Source of the DNA: JAFDZV01 sp966128725
GTDB lineage: Bacteria; Bacteroidota; Ignavibacteria; OLB7
Direction: 5' to 3'
Length of the DNA: 42,718 nt
NCBI GenBank assembly: GCA_966128725.1
Contig: CBHYLN010000029.1
Span: 1 to 42,718, forward strand
A program made the translations under genes and the position numbers. Of the stretch, positions 8,341 through 16,985 are shown one piece after another (within the stretch, counting starts at the first letter, position 1; each line of letters opens with the position of its first letter). Under the pieces are notes generated by a model. The model was not told the origin of the DNA and did not search any database. It was given only the letters and a program-made list of their open reading frames with translations.

Positions 8341-9348
8341 ATGAAACCATGTCTATTGTTCGCGGTGGGCCTGCTTGCGGCCGTGGCGGCCCATGCCCAA
8401 CCTTCACCGCCCTGGGCCATGCCCGCTGGATTCGAGAACAATTACCGCATCATCAGCAACGACAGCCTGTACGAGGTACACGGCCCGATGGCCGAGAGCT
8501 ATAACTTTCACATGGCGGCCGCGCCCACGTGCGCTGTGGATTATACCATCACGGAGTTCCGGCGCAACGGATGGATCCTGCGGCTGCTGCACTGGAAGGA
8601 GGGCCGTTCGGTGCATGCCGAGCAGGGGTATCTCACGTTCAACTCCCGAACCGCCACGTTCCCGGTGGCCGCCGGCGATACCATTTCGGTGTATCGCGAG
8701 TTCTCGTGGTACCATCCGGGCACACACCGGCAGGACACGGGCAACTATCTCTCGCCCGACACGCTGGAGTGGGTGGTGCATCTGGTGCGCGCGTCCGACG
8801 GCGCACCCCTGGCCATGCTGGACAGCACCGGCATCCTGCCGCGCACCACGCCCGGCGCGCCCTGTATCTATGCCTCGCTGCCGTTGATGGGCACGGCACG
8901 GTATATCGTGCCGGCGGCCGTCGCCGGCGACAGCGCCTTTATCGGCGTTACGGTGCGCGCCAACGGCGGCGGCGATTATTACTTCGTCCGCACTGATTCC
9001 TACACGGCAGGCCTTTCGCGGCAGGTGACACAGGCGCGGTGGATCGATTATCTGCGCCTGTTCAGTGGGATGTACGCCAAACACCGCACGGATATCCGCA
9101 CCGCCGCCGCCGACCCCGCGTTCACCTGGGATGTGCGGGTAGCCGGGCGCGAGGCCACGGCCACGTTCGCCGGCCCGCGTTCGCGCATGGAGGTAGCGAT
9201 CTACGACATGGCGGGCCATCTGCTGTACAGCCCCTACAGCTCGGTGACCGAATCCGGCACGGCGCGGTTCCGGCTGGAGTACCGCCAGCCGGTGGTGGTG
9301 ACGCTGCTGAGCAACGACCGCGTGGTGGCGTCGCGGGTGATCAAATAA
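8341..9348 (+). CDS. exported protein with a probable T9SS C-terminal sorting domain
   Basis: A 335-residue exported protein. The signal peptide is MKPCLLFAVGLLAAVAAHAQ. The body (about 25-255) is beta-strand rich with many aromatic residues and no recognised enzymatic motif. The last 75 residues have the layout of a type IX (Por) sorting domain: MEVAIYDMAGHLLYS, a variable link, a beta segment, then VVVTLLSNDRVVASRVIK at the end. Such domains carry cargo across the outer membrane. The start at 8341 is chosen because GGAG lies six bases upstream and the signal peptide begins there; a longer frame from 8296 has no such support. A strong promoter lies at 8175-8203. Confidence 0.8.
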   Translation: MKPCLLFAVGLLAAVAAHAQPSPPWAMPAGFENNYRIISNDSLYEVHGPMAESYNFHMAAAPTCAVDYTITEFRRNGWILRLLHWKEGRSVHAEQGYLTFNSRTATFPVAAGDTISVYREFSWYHPGTHRQDTGNYLSPDTLEWVVHLVRASDGAPLAMLDSTGILPRTTPGAPCIYASLPLMGTARYIVPAAVAGDSAFIGVTVRANGGGDYYFVRTDSYTAGLSRQVTQARWIDYLRLFSGMYAKHRTDIRTAAADPAFTWDVRVAGREATATFAGPRSRMEVAIYDMAGHLLYSPYSSVTESGTARFRLEYRQPVVVTLLSNDRVVASRVIK

Positions 9349-9412
9349 ACGGATACCGGATATCAGGGTGATGAATTGTGATAGGCCGAACTGCATTCAA
9401 CGGAGAACAATA

Positions 9413-9919
9413 ATGGCAGCAATGAGCAGAGCAGTGTTGATCGGAATACTGGCATTTATGATGGGCAACGTGGCATACGGGCGCGGACAGACACCACCGC
9501 CGCCACCGTTTTCGGGCGGCAACGCCGGCGACTGGCTGGGCAGCGGCCCGGTGTTCGGTTTCGAGGATGGCGGCGGCCCCGGCGGCGGCTGGGGTGGCTG
9601 GTGGTGGGGTGGCGGCGGCACTCAGGGCGGATGGGGCTCCGGCGCCGGCGGAAACGGTTACGGCCCCGGCGGCGGCCAGGGAACCGGCGGGCTGGGCAAT
9701 ACGTTCGATCCGCCCCCGGACCGCAAGGGCTCACACGGCAACTGCTGGCAGGAAACCGAACCCGGCGGATACTACCGTTGCGCCTGTTTCAGTCGGTATG
9801 ATGCTAATAATCCACCTGCTTCAGGCGCGGACCTACCCGGTACGTGTAACAAATACGATGAACTATACGGCCCCGGCTGCACATTTATCGGCCAGAATTG
9901 CAAGGGCACCATGCCCTGA
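9413..9919 (+). CDS. exported glycine-rich protein with a six-cysteine tail
   Basis: A 168-residue exported protein with three parts. The signal peptide is about residues 1-25 (ending GNVAYG). A central stretch (about 30-100) is dominated by Gly, Trp and Pro, including a run with five Trp among glycines. A C-terminal domain of about 60 residues carries six cysteines (GNC, YRC, AC, GTC, GC, NC). The Gly/Trp region is probably unstructured or adhesive; the tail is probably a disulfide-knotted domain. GGAG is eight bases before the ATG at 9413; an upstream GTG/ATG pair at 9368-9371 lacks both signal peptide and ribosome-binding site. It sits among the cysteine-rich paralogues but its cysteine pattern is different. 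Function unknown. Confidence 0.7.
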   Translation: MAAMSRAVLIGILAFMMGNVAYGRGQTPPPPPFSGGNAGDWLGSGPVFGFEDGGGPGGGWGGWWWGGGGTQGGWGSGAGGNGYGPGGGQGTGGLGNTFDPPPDRKGSHGNCWQETEPGGYYRCACFSRYDANNPPASGADLPGTCNKYDELYGPGCTFIGQNCKGTMP

Positions 9920-9940
9920 CATATTGCGCATTGGCATCAC

Positions 9941-9979
9941 GCGCGGAGCAGGCATCAGGATGGTTGCGGTGCTCCGCGC
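9941..9979 (+). terminator. hairpin after the glycine-rich gene
   Basis: A 10-bp perfect stem GCGCGGAGCA / TGCTCCGCGC with a 19-base loop, 22 bases after the stop. The same stem recurs after paralogue D at 10643-10687. No T-run follows. Confidence 0.55.
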
Positions 9980-10162
9980 CTGCCCGCATATATCGATGCA
10001 TGATCCGCGCATCGATGAATCATCGAACGATCACACCACAGTGTCCATATCCATCGCGCAAAATCCTCTTATCCACTAGTGAGGCCAGCGGCAACGCTGC
10101 CACACTACAGGCGCGCTGTATTCCCTCTGCGGCGCACTCATTCAGGATAAGGGGATATCGTC

Positions 10163-10597
10163 ATGCGATTTCGAACCGGACTGCTCATGACATGTATGGC
10201 CGTGGTTGTGGCCATCATACTGGTCGCTGCATCGAGCCGTGCATCGGCACAGGCGTTTTTCAATAACCCACCGTGCGCGTTTGTGACGGTGTCGAATCTC
10301 AATCCGTTCTGCAATGCGCAGATCAACCTTATCACCGTCCCGGCCTTCGTGTGGCCCGGATTTTTCCTGGCGCCCGGCGCCGCGGTAAACCTGCCGGTTC
10401 CCATCGGCGGCGTTCAGGTGCTGGGGTTGATTACGCCCGCCGGCGTGCCCGTGCGGCTGAACCCACCGCCGGCGCCATTCGCGGGCTGCGGACCAACGGG
10501 CTGGTGGGCTGCCGGCGTGCCATTGGATCCACTGAACCCCGGCTGCCTGTTCAACGTCTGCGCCGATCCGGCCACGTGCTCGATCACGGTGTTCTAA
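10163..10597 (+). CDS. exported cysteine-rich protein, paralogue D
   Basis: A 144-residue exported protein and the nearest relative of paralogue B. The signal peptide ends at ASAQ (about residue 30), followed by AFFNNPPC. Shared landmarks are NPPC, PFC, TVPAFVWP, LPVPIGGV, ITPAG, LNPPPAPF, GCGPTGWW, AGVPLDPLNP and CADPATCSITVF; the last block is almost identical to that of B. Six mature cysteines are conserved. AAGGGG lies eight bases before the ATG. The gene stands 2.9 kb from B with unrelated exported proteins between. Such strong conservation of the tail and WW motif beside variable middles suggests a conserved scaffold with diversified loops; that is inference. Function unknown. Confidence 0.82.
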   Translation: MRFRTGLLMTCMAVVVAIILVAASSRASAQAFFNNPPCAFVTVSNLNPFCNAQINLITVPAFVWPGFFLAPGAAVNLPVPIGGVQVLGLITPAGVPVRLNPPPAPFAGCGPTGWWAAGVPLDPLNPGCLFNVCADPATCSITVF

Positions 10598-10931
10598 GCC
10601 GGGCAGGCCAACAGGCTACGATATCACATCGTGCAATCACGTCACGCGCGGAGCAGGGGCCGTCACGGCTGCGTTGCTCCGCGCGTGGCTGTATCGGCCA
10701 ACCGCACGCGGTCGCACGCCGACCGCAGCCCGTGCAATCGCGGTGGGCGCGAAGTGCGGGCTTTCATAACGGCCGTACGTACGCAACCACCCTATGCCCA
10801 ACGCCTTAGGCTGGCAACTCGCATCGCCCTGGACTATATTGGCCACCCCGGCGGCGCCCCGGCCATTTGTGATCGCACATCGTTGTTTGCACTGCTGCAT
10901 GCTTCGATGTGGTACTCAACCCTGATCGGCC
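10598..10931. other. intergenic region, 334 bases
   Basis: No gene seen. It contains the 13-bp hairpin at 10643-10687 and a weak promoter candidate: TGGCAA at 10812-10817, 17 bases, then TATATT at 10835-10840, about 90 bases before the start of the 1846-residue protein. Confidence 0.5.
10643..10687 (+). terminator. 13-bp perfect hairpin after paralogue D
   Basis: CACGCGCGGAGCA at 10643-10655 pairs perfectly with TGCTCCGCGCGTG at 10675-10687. The 19-base loop contains a further GCCGT/ACGGC pairing. Its core equals the hairpin at 9941-9979. It is too stable to be chance, but it lacks a U-tract. Confidence 0.6.
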
Positions 10932-13900
10932 ATGTTGTTGCACGCACGCCACGCTCGAACCCTCGCCGCGCCCGCCGCCGTTGCCGCCGCTTTGCTGATC
11001 CTCGCCGCTGCCATCACCCTCGCCGCAACTCCCGTCTTTGTACCGAACCAGGGGCAGATCGTTGACGACCGCGGCAACAAACGTCCCGACATCCTGGCCA
11101 CCGCCCGCATGAGCGGCGGCATCCTGTATCTCAGGGCCTCCGGTGTCAGCTACGTCATCCACCGCGTTGAGACCACGACAACCGCCACGGCCAACGCCAT
11201 GCTTGACCGTTGGCGCGGCGGGCTACCCGACACCGGCACAACCATCTCGCAGTGGCGGGCCGATGTGGAGTTCGTGGGCGCAAACCCCAGCCCGCGCGTG
11301 GAGATGCTGGACACAACCGCCGCCATCAGCAACTACTATCTCAGCCAATGCCCTGGCGGCATTACCGGTGTGCGCTCGTTCCGGCGGATGGTGTATCACG
11401 AGATCTATCCAAACATCGACCTGGTGTATCACGCGGGGAGCGGCGGCATCAAGTACGACTTCATCGTGCGGCCGGGCGGTCGGGTAACGGATATCGTTCT
11501 GCGATACGTTGGCGCCGGGCAGGTACACATTCGGGCCGATGGTTCGCTGGAGGCAACAACGCCGCTGGGAACGGTGGGCGACGGGCGTCCGGAATCGTAC
11601 ACAACAACCGAGGGCGGCACGCGGCAGGGGGTGCGTGTGCGGTATTCCCTGGCCGACACAACGGTGCGCTTCGTGGCCGAACGGTACAACACATCGCGCA
11701 CGCTGACGATCGACCCAACGCTGCTGTGGAGCACGTATTACGGTGGGAGCGATGAGGAGTTGAACACGTGGGGCGCTGGCGGCTCCATTCTGGACCGCCC
11801 ATGCGCCAGCGACGGCGACAGCCTTGGCACGATGTGCTTCAATACCTACAGCACCGATTTCCCCACCACCCCCGGCGTGCTTCAGCGTGTGTACGGCGGT
11901 GGACAATTCGATGTCGGGGTGTTTCAGTTCACGCATCGCGGCACGCTGCGCTGGAGCACATACTTCGGTGGACCAAACGAGGACGGCGGCGCGGGCGTGT
12001 GCATGGACCACGCGGGCAACACCTACGTTGTGGGCAGCACGGGCAGCCCCAACCTGCCCACAACGGCCGGCGCGTTCAACACAACGTATGCGCCGGCGGC
12101 CGATGGCCGGGTGGGTTTCATGTTGCATCTCGATAACGCCGGCCGGCTATCCGCGTGCGGTTACATGAACGGTGGCAGCGTTCAATCGGTAATGGTGAAC
12201 CCCGCCGGAAATGTAGTGATGGCGGGCACAGCCGGCCCCGGCGTGGCGGCAACACCCGGGGTATTCCAGACCACTCCCCCAACCGCCGGCCACATCCGCC
12301 CGTTCATCGCCACATTCACGCCAACGTTCGCGCGACGATGGCTTACGTTCTGCGGCGGCACAGGTGTTGCGAACAGCTCGACATTCGAGTTCTACGCGGA
12401 GATCGCGGTTGCGGCAAGCGGCAACATCTATGCATGCGGCGTCACCGAAGCCACGGATTTCCCGATCACGGGCACGGCATTCCAGCCTGCTCTTCGCGGC
12501 ATCTCCGACTGTTGGCTGGCGCGGTTGGACTCGGCCGGCGGCGTGCATTGGTCCACATATCTCGGCGGCATCGATCGCGAGTTCGGCATCAGCGTGGCAG
12601 TGGACCGGCAGGAGAACATCGCCATCGCTGGAACCACGCAGTCCACCGATTTCCCGGTCAGCAACAACGCATTCCAGCCGATCATGCAGCCCGGCGGAGG
12701 GCACGACCTGTTCATCGGCATGTTCGACAGCGCCGGACATCACATGTGGTCCACATTCTATGGCGGTCACAATCATGAGATAGGTGGCAGAATCGATGTT
12801 GATGACAACGGCAGCATCTGGATCGCGGGCCAGAGCTGGTCGGCCGACATGCCGCTGACCGACACATCCAAGCGAGTAACCGAACCGGACGCCGATGGTC
12901 TGCTGCTGAAGTTCGATTCCAGCGGACGGCGCTTGCATGCATGGCTGCTTGGAGGTGGCGATTTCGATAACGTTGGCGCGGTTGCCGCAACACATAGCGG
13001 CGTGTTTGTGGCCGGCTCAACACTCAGCACCGACTTCCCCACCCGCAACCCGGTTCAGGCTACAAAAAATGCACGCTACGATGCATTCGCCGCGTTCTAT
13101 TGCGACATGCCGCGCAGGCTTGATGCGCACAATGCATCGCTCCGATTCTGCGCGGGCGATTCGATCGTGCTGACCGCGCCGCCGTTCATGGATCGCTATC
13201 GCTGGAGCACCGGCGCAACCACTCAGAGCATCACCGTCCGCGCAAGCGGTACCTACTACGCCACCATCGACGCCGGCGCGTGCTCCAGCACAACCGACAC
13301 CATCCGCGTGGTCGTCTTCCCAACGCCAACCCGACCGCTGAGGCCCTCCGGCACTTACGCCATGTGCCAGGGCGACTCCGTCAACATCTCCGTCGCGGGG
13401 GGCATCCGTGCCTATCGCTGGAGCACCGGCGATACCATGGCGTCGATCACCGTCGCACGCGCCGGCAAATACAGCCTGGCATTCACCGACACCAACGGAT
13501 GCACCAACCGCTCGGACACACTCACCGTTGTTGTGCATCCGTTGCCGACATGTTCGGTCACGCCCCTTGGCCCGCTCGCCTTCTGCGACGGGGCGTCGGT
13601 CTCGCTCGACGCCGGCAACGGTTTCAATGCCTATCTCTGGAGCACCGGCGCAACATCGCAGCGTATCACCGTCAACAAGCCCGGCGTCTACACCGCACGC
13701 GTGCAGTCCGCCGACGGTTGCTGGAGCCCTCTCAGTGAGCCCGTCACCGTCCGTGTGTTCGCCAACCCGACCGTCGCCATCCGCAACCTGTTGCCCACCA
13801 CCTTCTGCGACGGCGACAGCACCATCCTGGCCGCTTCGCCGGCACGGTTTGTCCGCTACGAGTGGTCCAACGGCGCCGGTACGCCCTTCATCGCCGCGCG

Positions 13901-16472
13901 CGCACCGGGCACATACACGCTCACCGTTACCGACTCCAACGGATGCACCGCAACCGCCCGGGTGGATGTCAACGTCAAGCCCAGCCCGGCGCCGGCGCTG
14001 GCGTTGGACGGGCCGGCCAGGTTCTGCCAGGGAGACAGTGTCATTCTCTCCGTGGGCGGCTTCGCGGCCACGCAGTGGTCCACCGGTTCAACGGACCAGC
14101 GCATTGTGGTGCGCCAGTCCGGCAAGTACTTCGCCACCGTCACCAACGAGGGTGGGTGCTCCGGTACCTCCGACACGGTAACCATCCAGGTGATGCCGCG
14201 CCCCTCGGTGGCCGCAAGCGGCCCGGTACGGGTGTGCCCAAACACGCTGGCGGCCTACAGCACCACGCCGGAACCGCGCACTTCCTATCGCTGGAGTATC
14301 ACCGGAACGGGAACGATCACCGGCGGCGCCAATACGCCGACGGTCACGATACAGTGGGACGCATCCGGCGGTGGAACGCTCGGCCTTACGGCCATCAACG
14401 ACTCCACCGGATGCCGGGCCGATACCACAATCGCCGTCGTGATCGGATCCTCGTTGCAACCCATCGTGACCGCCAATCGCCCGCCTCGCCTCTGCGATGG
14501 CGACAGCATCACGCTGGATGCCGGAGCCTACGCCGCCTACCTGTGGTCCAACGGGGCTACCACACGCGCCATCACTGTACGCGCGCCCGGCGCCTACACC
14601 GTCACGGTGCGCGATGCCGCCGGTTGTTCCGGCCAGTCCGACCCCATCGTTGTCACGTTCGGTGCGCCGCCCACTCCCGTGCTTGCAGCACCCAACGGCG
14701 GGCACTTCTGTGATGGCGACTCCATCACCATCGATGCCGGGCCTGGCTACACCGCCTACCGTTGGAGCAACGGCTTCCTGGGCCGCGTTATCACGCTCCG
14801 CGCCTCCGGGACGCTCACGCTTACCGTCACCGACTCCAACGGATGCACCGGCACCTCGCCGGCCATCACCGTCACCGCCCAGCCGCTGCCAACGCCGGCC
14901 ATTGTGGGGCCACGCCAGGTGTGCGCGAACTCCACGACCACGTACACAACAACGGCCACGGCCGGCAGCACGTATCAATGGGCCATCACCGGCGGCACGC
15001 TGGTCAGCGGACAGGGCACCGCATCGGCCCGCGTGCGCTGGGGCGCGATCGGCGCCGGCAGCGTAGGACTGGCCGAGACGTCCGCGCCCGGATGCCGTGG
15101 CGCATCGGGCGATGTGGCGGTTGTTGTCGGCGATCACATCGTCCCGGACGTCACCCCCGCCGGACCCGTGGTGCTGTGTGACGGTGCCTCGGCGCGGCTC
15201 GACGCCGGCGACGGCTACGCCAGCTATCGCTGGAACACCGGCGCAACAACACGCACGATCGATGTGAGGGCCCCCGGCGCCTACACGGTGGACGTTGTCG
15301 ACTCCGGCGGATGCAGCGGTTCGTCGCTGCCGGTGGAGGTGATCACCAAGCCGGCACCAACGCCGGCCATCACCGCGCTTGGCCCGCTCGCGTTCTGCGC
15401 CGGCGACAGCGTTGCCCTTGTCGCCGATGCCGGCTATCTGGCCTATCTGTGGAGCACCGGCGAGCGCACACCGGGCATCGTCGCACGCACACCCGGCACC
15501 TACACGGTACACGTCACCGACGCCGACGGCTGCGGCGGCACATCGCCGGCGGTGACGGTCACGGTGCATCCCCTGCCCCCGAAACCCGCTGTGGTGTTGG
15601 CCGGCACGCAACTGAGCACGCCGGACGCGGCGACCCGCTATCAGTGGCTGTTGGACGGTGTGCCGATTGCCGGCCAGACGACAGCCAACACCACCGCAAT
15701 GGGTGACGGCGCCTACACGGTAACGGTGGCCAATGCGTTCGGCTGCGCGGCCACCTCCGACCCGGTGCTGTACCATGCCCGTGCCTCGGCACGACGTGTG
15801 TGGCTGGATACGGTCTCGGCGCGGGTTGGCGAGCGCACGCGACTGACGCTGCGTGTTGGGCCGGGGCTGGCGGCCGGCGATGCGGTGCATGGATATCATG
15901 CTGAACTGCGCTACGACCCGCAGGCGCTGTTTGTTCACGATGTTGTCTCGGCCGACCGCACGGCGGTCGGCAACGCCACGGTGTACGGCATCGCGGCACC
16001 GGGCGTGCTGAGGATCGACCGCCCGGCAACGAGCCCGGCGCTGGCCGGAACGGAAGTCGCACGGATCGAGCTGGAGGGTCTGGTAAGCGGCCAGCCGTTG
16101 AACACGGTGACCATCGCAACGATGGTGATGCCGGAGCTGGACACGGCGGTGATCGACGGCGTGGGGCTGTTGATCCTGAGCGGGTGCGATATCGGGACGG
16201 CGTTCGGCAAGCGAGGCGCGCTGGTAGGGATCACGCCGAACCCTGTGCACGAGGAGATGGCGGTGCGGTACCGTCTGCCGGCCGGGCACGTTGGCGTGTT
16301 GCAATTGCACGACGCCGCGGGCCGGATGGTGCAATCGCGGTTAACACCGGCGGGAACGGGGGCTGAGCAGGAGTTGCGGATGGGATTGGCGACGGAGGCA
16401 TCGGGCGTGTATGTACTGGAGTTGCTCAACGGCGCCGAGCGCAGCGCGCTGCCCGTGGTGGTGGTTCGGTAA
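10932..16472 (+). CDS. giant T9SS-exported adhesin-like protein (DUF7948, SBBP propeller, Ig/PKD repeats)
   Basis: An 1846-residue surface protein. Order: signal peptide (about 1-33); a DUF7948-like N-terminal domain (about 35-255, opening FVPNQGQ); SBBP beta-propeller repeats (about 260-720) marked by WSTYYGG, WSTYFGG, WSTYLGG and WSTFYGG each followed by D/N-x-G-N-I/Y-x-x-G; twelve Ig-like domains (about 725-1610), most with FCxGDS, Y-x-WSTG and YTVTVTDxxGC; a cohesin-like domain (about 1615-1745); and a C-terminal type IX sorting domain (ITPNPVHEEMAVRYRLP ... ASGVYVLELLNG). Cargo of this type is placed on the cell surface and usually serves adhesion or carbohydrate/protein binding; the ligand is unknown. 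No ribosome-binding site precedes the ATG. High hydrophobicity just after Met supports the start. Confidence 0.88.
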   Translation: MLLHARHARTLAAPAAVAAALLILAAAITLAATPVFVPNQGQIVDDRGNKRPDILATARMSGGILYLRASGVSYVIHRVETTTTATANAMLDRWRGGLPDTGTTISQWRADVEFVGANPSPRVEMLDTTAAISNYYLSQCPGGITGVRSFRRMVYHEIYPNIDLVYHAGSGGIKYDFIVRPGGRVTDIVLRYVGAGQVHIRADGSLEATTPLGTVGDGRPESYTTTEGGTRQGVRVRYSLADTTVRFVAERYNTSRTLTIDPTLLWSTYYGGSDEELNTWGAGGSILDRPCASDGDSLGTMCFNTYSTDFPTTPGVLQRVYGGGQFDVGVFQFTHRGTLRWSTYFGGPNEDGGAGVCMDHAGNTYVVGSTGSPNLPTTAGAFNTTYAPAADGRVGFMLHLDNAGRLSACGYMNGGSVQSVMVNPAGNVVMAGTAGPGVAATPGVFQTTPPTAGHIRPFIATFTPTFARRWLTFCGGTGVANSSTFEFYAEIAVAASGNIYACGVTEATDFPITGTAFQPALRGISDCWLARLDSAGGVHWSTYLGGIDREFGISVAVDRQENIAIAGTTQSTDFPVSNNAFQPIMQPGGGHDLFIGMFDSAGHHMWSTFYGGHNHEIGGRIDVDDNGSIWIAGQSWSADMPLTDTSKRVTEPDADGLLLKFDSSGRRLHAWLLGGGDFDNVGAVAATHSGVFVAGSTLSTDFPTRNPVQATKNARYDAFAAFYCDMPRRLDAHNASLRFCAGDSIVLTAPPFMDRYRWSTGATTQSITVRASGTYYATIDAGACSSTTDTIRVVVFPTPTRPLRPSGTYAMCQGDSVNISVAGGIRAYRWSTGDTMASITVARAGKYSLAFTDTNGCTNRSDTLTVVVHPLPTCSVTPLGPLAFCDGASVSLDAGNGFNAYLWSTGATSQRITVNKPGVYTARVQSADGCWSPLSEPVTVRVFANPTVAIRNLLPTTFCDGDSTILAASPARFVRYEWSNGAGTPFIAARAPGTYTLTVTDSNGCTATARVDVNVKPSPAPALALDGPARFCQGDSVILSVGGFAATQWSTGSTDQRIVVRQSGKYFATVTNEGGCSGTSDTVTIQVMPRPSVAASGPVRVCPNTLAAYSTTPEPRTSYRWSITGTGTITGGANTPTVTIQWDASGGGTLGLTAINDSTGCRADTTIAVVIGSSLQPIVTANRPPRLCDGDSITLDAGAYAAYLWSNGATTRAITVRAPGAYTVTVRDAAGCSGQSDPIVVTFGAPPTPVLAAPNGGHFCDGDSITIDAGPGYTAYRWSNGFLGRVITLRASGTLTLTVTDSNGCTGTSPAITVTAQPLPTPAIVGPRQVCANSTTTYTTTATAGSTYQWAITGGTLVSGQGTASARVRWGAIGAGSVGLAETSAPGCRGASGDVAVVVGDHIVPDVTPAGPVVLCDGASARLDAGDGYASYRWNTGATTRTIDVRAPGAYTVDVVDSGGCSGSSLPVEVITKPAPTPAITALGPLAFCAGDSVALVADAGYLAYLWSTGERTPGIVARTPGTYTVHVTDADGCGGTSPAVTVTVHPLPPKPAVVLAGTQLSTPDAATRYQWLLDGVPIAGQTTANTTAMGDGAYTVTVANAFGCAATSDPVLYHARASARRVWLDTVSARVGERTRLTLRVGPGLAAGDAVHGYHAELRYDPQALFVHDVVSADRTAVGNATVYGIAAPGVLRIDRPATSPALAGTEVARIELEGLVSGQPLNTVTIATMVMPELDTAVIDGVGLLILSGCDIGTAFGKRGALVGITPNPVHEEMAVRYRLPAGHVGVLQLHDAAGRMVQSRLTPAGTGAEQELRMGLATEASGVYVLELLNGAERSALPVVVVR
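13108..15770 (+). repeat. coding array of twelve Ig-like domains
   Basis: Twelve consecutive repeats of about 70-115 codons in the 1846-residue protein. Nine are the short FC-x-GDS / WSTG / GC type, two (starting near 14213 and 14905) are longer PKD-like units with a YxWxITG core, and the last is a degenerate unit with YQWLLDG. The order is five short, PKD, two short, PKD, two short, terminal. Codon-level repeats such as the CTGGAGCACCGGC-type stretch are shared between units. Confidence 0.8.
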
Positions 16473-16497
16473 CAAGCGCCAACATGGAGATGCCGCC

Positions 16498-16543
16498 GGA
16501 CACGTGTCCCAATTACCACAGCGCTGAGTGGATCAGTTTTTTT
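16498..16543. other. 12-bp palindrome and T-run between converging genes
   Basis: GGACACGTGTCC at 16498-16509 is a perfect palindrome, and a run of seven T lies at 16537-16543. Both lie in the 205-base gap between the adhesin stop and the minus-strand small membrane gene. Together they might help termination, but the T-run is 28 bases from the palindrome, so this is weak. Confidence 0.3.
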
Positions 16544-16677
16544 GAGATGCGATCGGATGGTGACGAAGGATGACGTCAGGCAACGAGCCACAACGGCCGG
16601 ACGGCGCTGCCACATTGCCGGGGCACCCCACGTACCGTTTCGTTGATGTATATCGATGCGGCCCGCGGCCGGAAGGC

Positions 16678-16932
16678 TTATCCGGCCAGGCGCGCGCGGC
16701 GGTCATCGCGCATCACCCGGGCCAGGCCAACAGCGCTCATGGTTGCCCACACCCCTTCCAGCAGCACAAAGCCATACTGCAGCTCAACAACGGCAACCAA
16801 TGTGAGCAGCCCCGAGCCAATCAGATTCAGCAGTTGATACGCAAAGCTGCGCACGGCCAGCCGGCCAAGCTGGCTGGCCGCGAACGGCGCCAGAATCAAC
16901 AAGGCGCCCACCAACGACAGGATCTGCATCAT
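16678..16932 (-). CDS. small membrane protein resembling the CBU_0592 family
   Basis: An 84-residue, three-helix membrane protein. Segments lie at about 3-21 (ILSLVGALLILAPFAAS), 28-46 (AYQLLNLIGSGLLTLVAVV) and 49-69 (YGFVLLEGVWATMSAVGLARV). The YQLLNLIG and GFVLLEGVWA signatures with a basic tail match, from memory, the CBU_0592-like small membrane family of unknown function. I start it at ATG 16932 (an adjacent ATG is at 16929); a GTG at 16989, overlapping the upstream HAD gene's stop as GTGA, would add 19 residues of non-hydrophobic sequence. The gap to the HAD gene is 53 bases, so co-transcription is likely. A 7-bp GGCCGGA/TCCGGCC hairpin (16667-16687) overlaps its stop codon. Confidence 0.72.
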   Translation of the reverse strand: MMQILSLVGALLILAPFAASQLGRLAVRSFAYQLLNLIGSGLLTLVAVVELQYGFVLLEGVWATMSAVGLARVMRDDRRARLAG

Positions 16933-16985
16933 GGTCCATACGGGATAAGAGTGTATCGAGGGCACGGGCCGCGCCATGCAGGGCC

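Noticed and set aside
14088..16334. 748-residue minus-strand frame opposite the Ig-like repeats
   Set aside because: A shadow of the adhesin gene; periodic composition reflects the repeats on the other strand.
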